From NCBI RefSeq assembly GCF_007990245.1, contig NZ_BJWG01000014.1, positions 1 through 64,000 on the forward strand: a stretch of DNA of 64,000 nt, in the 5' to 3' direction. This DNA is from Cellulomonas composti (GTDB lineage: Bacteria > Actinomycetota > Actinomycetes > Actinomycetales > Cellulomonadaceae). Positions 59,329 through 64,000 of this stretch are shown here, in pieces (the first letter of the stretch is position 1; every line of letters begins with the position of its first letter). The notes under the pieces were generated by a model. The model was not told the DNA's origin. It did not search any database and saw only the letters and a list, made by a program, of their open reading frames with translations. The position numbers were made by a program, and so were the translations under genes.

Positions 59329-60536
59329 CCGGGCCGCGGGTGCACGACACTGGTGTCGTCTCCAGGCAAGCCGTCCTTCCGGATCCTCCCGACCTGTGGA
59401 GTTACTCGTCTCTCAAGGACGTCGAGACATGCCCACGCCGGTATGCGCTCTCGCGGGCCGCATATCCCCAACTCTGGGAGCAACCCGGCTACCCGCGCTT
59501 GCCCATCACCGCGGCGATCCGCGGTGACGTAGTGCACGGCGCGCTCGAGCTCATCGTCAAGGCACTGGTGAACGCAGGCTGCACATCGACCCGCTCTGCG
59601 GAAGCGGTTGCAGTCCTGCGGGAACTTGGCGGCTACACAAAGGTCGCGGAGACCAGTCTCGCGAGGCAGCTCGCACGACTGGACGGGAACCCACGTCTCG
59701 GCACCGCCCGGCGCGAGCAACTCGCCCGCCAACTCACCGATGGGCTTCCGCAGGTGCGCGTGCAGATTCAGACATATCTGAACCGAATGGAACTCCGCCC
59801 GTCGGCGGGTCGCCAGTCGGGCTCACCGCCGAGTCGCCCAGCAGTGCGCTATCCCGCGCGGGTGGGCGATCACCCAGAGAAGGTTCTGGTAGCCGACTCG
59901 CTTCGCCTCATGGGGCGCATCGATCTACTCAGCGTCGATGCCACCGGTGTCCAGATCACAGACTTCAAGACGGGTGCGGAGGATCCGACGCATCACGATC
60001 AGCTTCAGATATACGTGCTGCTTTGGCGCGAAGACAGCCTGTCCAACCCGAAGGGACTGGCGGTATTGAAGCTTGTCGCGGCCTATCCCAGTCGCGACAT
60101 TGCAGCGGCGGTGCCGTCGGCTGAGGAACTGACGGCTCTTTGTACCCAGCTGACGACCAAGATCGACGCGGCCGACGCTGCCGTCGCTGCGGAAGTTCCG
60201 GCAGCGATCGTCGGCGATCACTGCAGCATGTGCAACGTTCGCGGTGTGTGCGACGCGTACTGGACGACAGGCCTCAAGGCGACGGCCGACGTAGCTGAGG
60301 GGACTTGGTACGACCTGGCCGGCACGGTCCTTCGGAATCACGGAGTCAGAAGCATTGTGCTGCTCGAGTCCCTCACCAATGCCGAAGTGTTGGTCAGAAC
60401 ACCGACGCCTTCCTACGCCGTCCCCGTCGAGAGAAACGTCCGAGTCCTGGGTGCTCGACGGGTCGTGGACCCGGACGACCCGGACTCGCTCGTCGCTGCA
60501 CTCACAAGCGTGTCCGAGGTACTGGAACTGGCGTAG
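59316..60536 (+). CDS. PD-(D/E)XK nuclease with predicted Fe-S cluster (AddB/RecB/Cas4-like)
   Basis: This 406-residue protein has the RecB-family nuclease fold: His74 in GDVVHGALE, Asp203 in MGRIDLL, Asp216 and Lys218 in ITDFKTG, and the QxxxY-like HDQLQIYVLLW. Cys39 (ETCPRRY) with Cys303, Cys306 and Cys312 (CSMCNVRGVC) gives the one-plus-three pattern that binds a 4Fe-4S cluster in AddB and Cas4 nucleases. All catalytic residues are present. A ~90-residue C-terminal beta-rich tail follows. The GTG start overlaps the helicase end by 13 bases, so the helicase and nuclease are translationally coupled and likely act together on DNA ends or flaps. Confidence 0.88.
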   Translation: MAQLTGPRVHDTGVVSRQAVLPDPPDLWSYSSLKDVETCPRRYALSRAAYPQLWEQPGYPRLPITAAIRGDVVHGALELIVKALVNAGCTSTRSAEAVAVLRELGGYTKVAETSLARQLARLDGNPRLGTARREQLARQLTDGLPQVRVQIQTYLNRMELRPSAGRQSGSPPSRPAVRYPARVGDHPEKVLVADSLRLMGRIDLLSVDATGVQITDFKTGAEDPTHHDQLQIYVLLWREDSLSNPKGLAVLKLVAAYPSRDIAAAVPSAEELTALCTQLTTKIDAADAAVAAEVPAAIVGDHCSMCNVRGVCDAYWTTGLKATADVAEGTWYDLAGTVLRNHGVRSIVLLESLTNAEVLVRTPTPSYAVPVERNVRVLGARRVVDPDDPDSLVAALTSVSEVLELA

Positions 60537-60539
60537 CCC

Positions 60540-62528
60540 TCACGCTTCACGCGCACCGGTCCATGGCTCACTCACCAGGAGTTCTTCGTCGTCCGTCGGC
60601 AGCGGCACTCTGGCGCCGTGACGGATCGGGCGCACCAAACTGTTGCCCCGCATGGCCTCTTGGACGTGCTCCAGCGTCGCACGCCGGCGTGCCCAACGTT
60701 CGTACCACCACTGGGCAACGGCCTCGCCGCTGTCTCTTGCTGTCGGGTCAAGGAGGTACTTCGGATCCTGGACCACGCCCAGCGAGTAGTCACGTACGTT
60801 CTCGACAAGGGGTACGCCGTACAAGATGCGCTCCCGGCCGTGCCTCTGCAGCTCGTTCGTCGGCCAGCCAAGTGCCGCCAGACCGAGACGCACCTTGCGG
60901 AGGCGAGGGCTCACGCCCTCGCCGAACAGGCTGTTGACCCGAACAAAGCCGCCGCTGTGCTCGCAGAGCCGAACAAGCGCATCAACGGTGGCGTCAGAGA
61001 AGTGCGACGAGCCAAACGACCGTGAACGTCCCAACTCGTAGAACCCCATCCTCGCGCCACCTTGACCTCCCATCGTCGAAGCAGGCCAGAACAGCCGGTT
61101 GTACTGGCTGGAGCCGGTGCCGTATAGAGATGTGGTGCCGACGAACGCCAGCCTGGCTTCGCGGGTTATCGGGCGTCCGGCCATCGCCGAGGCGATCTCG
61201 CTCGGGCGTGAGTACTTGGCCCGGTAGGAGGCCAACACCGTTGGTGATACGGCTAGCGCGCCGACCAACTTGCCAGCTGCGAGTGCGTTGTAAGGCGCCA
61301 CGGCTCCACACACGGTCAGATCCGCAATGACCGTACCGACGCGCTCACCCCGGGCGCGCCGAGCCAGTCGTCCGATCTGGGTCTTGGCCTTGGTGTCGGC
61401 GAGTGCGCTTCGTAGTCCGTCGACAGACGGCGATGTGCCAAGGTAACCGCCAACCAACGCCTGTATCTCGAGCGTCTCGGCGAGCAGCGCCGAGCGCTTC
61501 GACCGGAAGAGGTACGTCTCCGCTCGCGCTACCCAGGCGTCGGTCTCGATGCTGCGGACCTCGCGAACCACACCTGCACGGTGGTGCTTCGCCCGGTGGC
61601 GCTCGGCATCGGCCTTGAGACGAGCCACCACGTTCGGCGTCGGCCGCTTGAGATCACCCGGCTGCAGCACACCGTCGCGCAGCAGGTCTTCGACATAGAT
61701 CTCTGCGCGCTGAGTCTCGATGCGACGACCGAGCCACTTCGCCATCTCGTCCGTCGGCTCCGCTTCGATCGAGGCCACGAACTGCTTGGTGTCCCACCCC
61801 ATCCAGTCATCTCGCTCCGCGATCTGGACGACTGGACTAGAGATCGCTGCGATCCCGATCACCGCGTGGAACTCGGTGGCTGCGTCTCTGATCAGGATGG
61901 GCATTGAGCGGCCGGGCACCGTTGAGTACGCGTTGGACCAGGTGTGGCGAAAGTAGCGCCAGATGTCATGGAGCTTGAAGCCAGTCAGCCCGCAGGTGCT
62001 AGCACTGTCGACGACCTGTACGTACGGCTGAATGGTGTCTGGCGCCTCAGGGTGTTGCCTGAGAGTGTCGGCCAGTTCACGGCCGTCGCGCATGAGGTTG
62101 AAGACCGAGACGAGCTTGCCTGCGTGCTGGTGGCTTCGCTCCATGCTCCGAACGAATCGCTGGACACTCGGCTGGCGGAGTTGGGCGTCTCTTCGCAGGT
62201 GCTCCTGTCGCCGGATTCGAGCCTTCTCCGTGTCGCGATCGGCGTGGGTGTCAGGCGGACTCAGGAGCGGGCCGTACTTGTCGACGTGTACCAGCCAGCC
62301 TTGATCAACAAGGTCAATGACGGTGTGGGCCGCGGCGGCGAGGGTCGGCTTGTTGTAGACGTCCGTGAGCCCTGCGGCGGTGAACAAAGACGTGTGGTCG
62401 AGCGGGACTTCCGGGTCGAACTGAGCGTGTGCCAACAGATGGCACAGACTGGCGAAGCCCTTTCGCTCCGTCGTCGTGGCGCCGGCCGGGAGCGTGAGCG
62501 GAACGTACTTGACATCGTCTTCGGTCAT
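60540..62528 (-). CDS. DUF4338 protein (DruA-like)
   Basis: This 662-residue protein carries a DUF4338-type core at about 190-250: IWRYFRHTWSNAYSTVPGR, ILIRDAATEFHAVIGIAAI and RDDWMGWD, the pattern of DruA in type I Druantia. An N-terminal ~120-residue helical region, rich in Arg/Lys, and a ~400-residue C-terminal part (ERVGTVIADLTVCGAVAPYNALAAGKLVGAL, LYGVPLVENVRDYSLG) complete it. Biochemical function of the family is not clear to me; no canonical nuclease motif is seen. The ATG at 62528 overlaps the stop of the ATPase gene (ATGA), which is preferred to an earlier in-frame start at 62564. Three bases separate its stop from the convergent nuclease stop. Confidence 0.8.
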   Translation of the reverse strand: MTEDDVKYVPLTLPAGATTTERKGFASLCHLLAHAQFDPEVPLDHTSLFTAAGLTDVYNKPTLAAAAHTVIDLVDQGWLVHVDKYGPLLSPPDTHADRDTEKARIRRQEHLRRDAQLRQPSVQRFVRSMERSHQHAGKLVSVFNLMRDGRELADTLRQHPEAPDTIQPYVQVVDSASTCGLTGFKLHDIWRYFRHTWSNAYSTVPGRSMPILIRDAATEFHAVIGIAAISSPVVQIAERDDWMGWDTKQFVASIEAEPTDEMAKWLGRRIETQRAEIYVEDLLRDGVLQPGDLKRPTPNVVARLKADAERHRAKHHRAGVVREVRSIETDAWVARAETYLFRSKRSALLAETLEIQALVGGYLGTSPSVDGLRSALADTKAKTQIGRLARRARGERVGTVIADLTVCGAVAPYNALAAGKLVGALAVSPTVLASYRAKYSRPSEIASAMAGRPITREARLAFVGTTSLYGTGSSQYNRLFWPASTMGGQGGARMGFYELGRSRSFGSSHFSDATVDALVRLCEHSGGFVRVNSLFGEGVSPRLRKVRLGLAALGWPTNELQRHGRERILYGVPLVENVRDYSLGVVQDPKYLLDPTARDSGEAVAQWWYERWARRRATLEHVQEAMRGNSLVRPIRHGARVPLPTDDEELLVSEPWTGAREA

Positions 62529-63976
62529 GACTTCTGCAGCATCCGTCCGTAGGTACCGCTCCACGCCTCGACGAGATCGTCCACCGGGCGTCCGGCCCGC
62601 TCCATCTGAACGACGCTCCGTGCGAAGGACAACAGGAGCAACTCAAGAGACGTGCGCAGTTCTGCAGCCACCTCACCCTCAATGGCTAGCAGCGGTTGAT
62701 ACAGCGCCGCGAAAGCAGGGTGGTCAGCGTTGAGCGTCAGATCGAGAGTCCGTTGGGCAAGCGTCGACTGGAACATCGCGTCCATCGGAAGAACCTTCGT
62801 TCGCAGCCGGTACTCGATCGCTCCCCGCCTCCCGGGCGATGGGATGACCGGAAGGTCCGGGTCTGCTGCCGTCGCAATGCGGCAGGCGGCCGCCGTGGCA
62901 TCCTGAAACTTGACGTCCTCGAAGGCCTGGCGAACGCGGGCATTGAGCATCCGGGCGAGTGACTCCAACTCTGGTTCGATGGCCTCCCGCAGTGTCGCCG
63001 AGGGCCGGATACCTTGCTTGTTGATCGTGATGCCGAAGTGTTCGTCCAAGCGGGGTTCAAACTCGATCTCGCAGCGCCACCAGTCGTCGTAGTTCTCCTT
63101 GCGCTTGCTGCCCATGAGGTGCCAGCCGCTGGCGATCTCACGTCCCGCGCGCAGGATCGACACACCGCCGCCGCCGACGATGCCGACGCGACGTTTGGTG
63201 ACGTTGTCGAGGCGATGCCACGCCTGCACGGGGAGTTCCGTGAAGCGGACTGTCACGACCGACGTACCGCCGTCGGCTGTCTCCAATTCGTAGTGGAGTT
63301 CGTCGAAGGCGAGTCGTGCAGTCACACCCTCCAACTTGATCGTGAGCAGCATCGGATCGACAGGCTTCACGTGCGATCCGTTGATCGTCATAGTCAGCCC
63401 GGCACTCAGGGTGCGCCGATAGATCCGTCCCATGTCACGTTGAAGCGACCGTTCAAGCCAGACCAGTCGTCGATACTCGATCCGGTCGCACTGCAACCAT
63501 CGAACGCGGCAACCCGACCCGCTCCCACGCTTGCTTCGCCGCTCAGAACTGAGGGTCGGAGCGGCACCGGCGACGACAGCGTCTAGGTCGAGCGTGACGG
63601 TGCGTTCGTAGCCACCGTCTCGCCATGCTGTCACCTCGACACGACGTGCTTGGCTGAGGCTGGCGGCGGGTAGGCCCATGCCGAATCGACCGAACGACTC
63701 GCGTGTATCGAACCGTGAGGAGCCACCGAAGCGCAGGCAGACGTCCAGTTCAGCCTTGGACATGCCCACGCCGTTGTCTTCCACAGTGATCACGGGGAGC
63801 GAGTCGGGCGTCTCCCGGTGAATCGTGACGGCCACCTGGGTAGCGGAGGCTTGCAGCGAGTTGTCAACCAGTTCCGCCAGGGCGGCCGAAACGGTGAGAT
63901 ACCCGAACTCACGGGCCGCCTGGATGAAGTTGGATGCGACCAGCAGGTCGTCTTGCCGCGGGCGGGGGGCGTGCAT
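62525..63976 (-). CDS. GHKL ATPase (Hsp90/MORC/MutL-like)
   Basis: This 483-residue protein has a Bergerat-fold ATP site: N-box LAELVDNSLQA (Glu35, Asp38, Asn39), the G1 motif VEDNGVGM (Asp67, Gly69, Gly71) and the G2 lid FGRFGMGLPAASLSQA (about 95-110). The middle (about 200-350) resembles the second domain of GHKL/MORC ATPases, and the C-terminus is helical. No histidine-kinase H-box or response regulator is present, so a DNA-clamping or chaperone-type ATPase is more likely than a sensor kinase. ATG at 63976 follows AGAGGAGA. It is the first visible gene of the leftward unit; more genes may lie beyond the window. Confidence 0.85.
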   Translation of the reverse strand: MHAPRPRQDDLLVASNFIQAAREFGYLTVSAALAELVDNSLQASATQVAVTIHRETPDSLPVITVEDNGVGMSKAELDVCLRFGGSSRFDTRESFGRFGMGLPAASLSQARRVEVTAWRDGGYERTVTLDLDAVVAGAAPTLSSERRSKRGSGSGCRVRWLQCDRIEYRRLVWLERSLQRDMGRIYRRTLSAGLTMTINGSHVKPVDPMLLTIKLEGVTARLAFDELHYELETADGGTSVVTVRFTELPVQAWHRLDNVTKRRVGIVGGGGVSILRAGREIASGWHLMGSKRKENYDDWWRCEIEFEPRLDEHFGITINKQGIRPSATLREAIEPELESLARMLNARVRQAFEDVKFQDATAAACRIATAADPDLPVIPSPGRRGAIEYRLRTKVLPMDAMFQSTLAQRTLDLTLNADHPAFAALYQPLLAIEGEVAAELRTSLELLLLSFARSVVQMERAGRPVDDLVEAWSGTYGRMLQKS

Positions 63977-64000
63977 GGTCGGTCTCCTCTCGTGGGTTGA

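Noticed and set aside
49825-60536. The island as a DISARM system
   Set aside because: A DUF1998-type helicase is present, but no DNA methyltransferase, no phospholipase-D nuclease (DrmC) and no separate DrmA/DrmB pair were found.
49825-63976. The island as a Dpd 7-deazapurine DNA modification system
   Set aside because: No TGT-like DpdA or preQ0 gene is present in the window; helicase similarity alone is not enough.
62525-63976. GHKL protein as a two-component sensor kinase
   Set aside because: No phosphoacceptor His box, sensor or membrane segment, and no response regulator nearby; the ATP site is followed by a MORC/MutL-type second domain pattern.

Overview
The window is chromosomal DNA from a very GC-rich actinobacterium. 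Secreted glucanases with CBM6 and ricin-type domains on Pro/Thr linkers, together with the fhaA-fhaB-pstP-rodA-pbpA-pknA-pknB cell-wall signalling operon followed by trpG, sortase, DUF881 and crgA, point to Cellulomonas or a close relative. That placement is an inference from gene content, not from a database comparison. The pknB/crgA cluster normally lies near the chromosomal origin, and a pair of DnaA-box-like sites beside crgA fits this.

Layout. 0-4.3 kb: molybdenum cofactor genes (moaC, moeA, a MoeZ-type E1/rhodanese protein) and an aminotransferase, all leftward. 4.3-4.65 kb: a three-copy ~93 bp intergenic repeat. 4.7-9.5 kb: a tyrosine phosphatase, a secreted GH81 beta-1,3-glucanase and its probable LacI-family regulator. 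9.6-14.5 kb: a large secreted phytase-like protein and a fatty acid desaturase preceded by a candidate leader peptide and attenuator. 14.7-25.6 kb: methionine aminopeptidase, a small membrane protein, an SDR protein, tRNA-Leu(CAG), a Fic protein, GlsB, an MFS exporter, a GT4 glycosyltransferase coupled to a cytoplasmic GH92 mannosidase, and two unknown genes. 25.8-39.1 kb: the Ser/Thr kinase, phosphatase, FHA and penicillin-binding protein operon, then the trpG-sortase-DUF881 operon, crgA, rhomboid and cyclophilin. 39.2-45.4 kb: an Ala-rich membrane protein, an arsenic reduction and methylation cluster, and an ABC exporter operon. 46.1-49.2 kb: GH64 and GH16 beta-1,3-glucanases with near-identical ricin domains. 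49.8-64 kb: a lower-GC defence-type island.

How the parts connect. The GH81 and GH16/GH64 loci lie 44 kb apart but share the same 14-base sequence containing the perfect palindrome TGACACGTGTCA. At GH16 it overlaps a likely -35 box; at GH81 it sits just downstream of a likely -10 box. With the LacI-family gene convergent to GH81, this suggests one local regulon for beta-1,3-glucan (laminarin, callose, fungal wall) degradation.

The defence island has two converging transcription units. The rightward unit encodes a 950-residue unknown protein, a 362-residue unknown protein, an 1857-residue DEAH helicase with a DUF1998-like C-terminus (DruE-like) and a RecB/AddB-type nuclease with four cysteines placed as for an Fe-S cluster. 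The leftward unit encodes a GHKL (Hsp90/MORC-like) ATPase and a DUF4338 (DruA-like) protein. This resembles Druantia but differs from its described types in gene order and in the added nuclease and GHKL ATPase. It is the best candidate here for an undescribed system.
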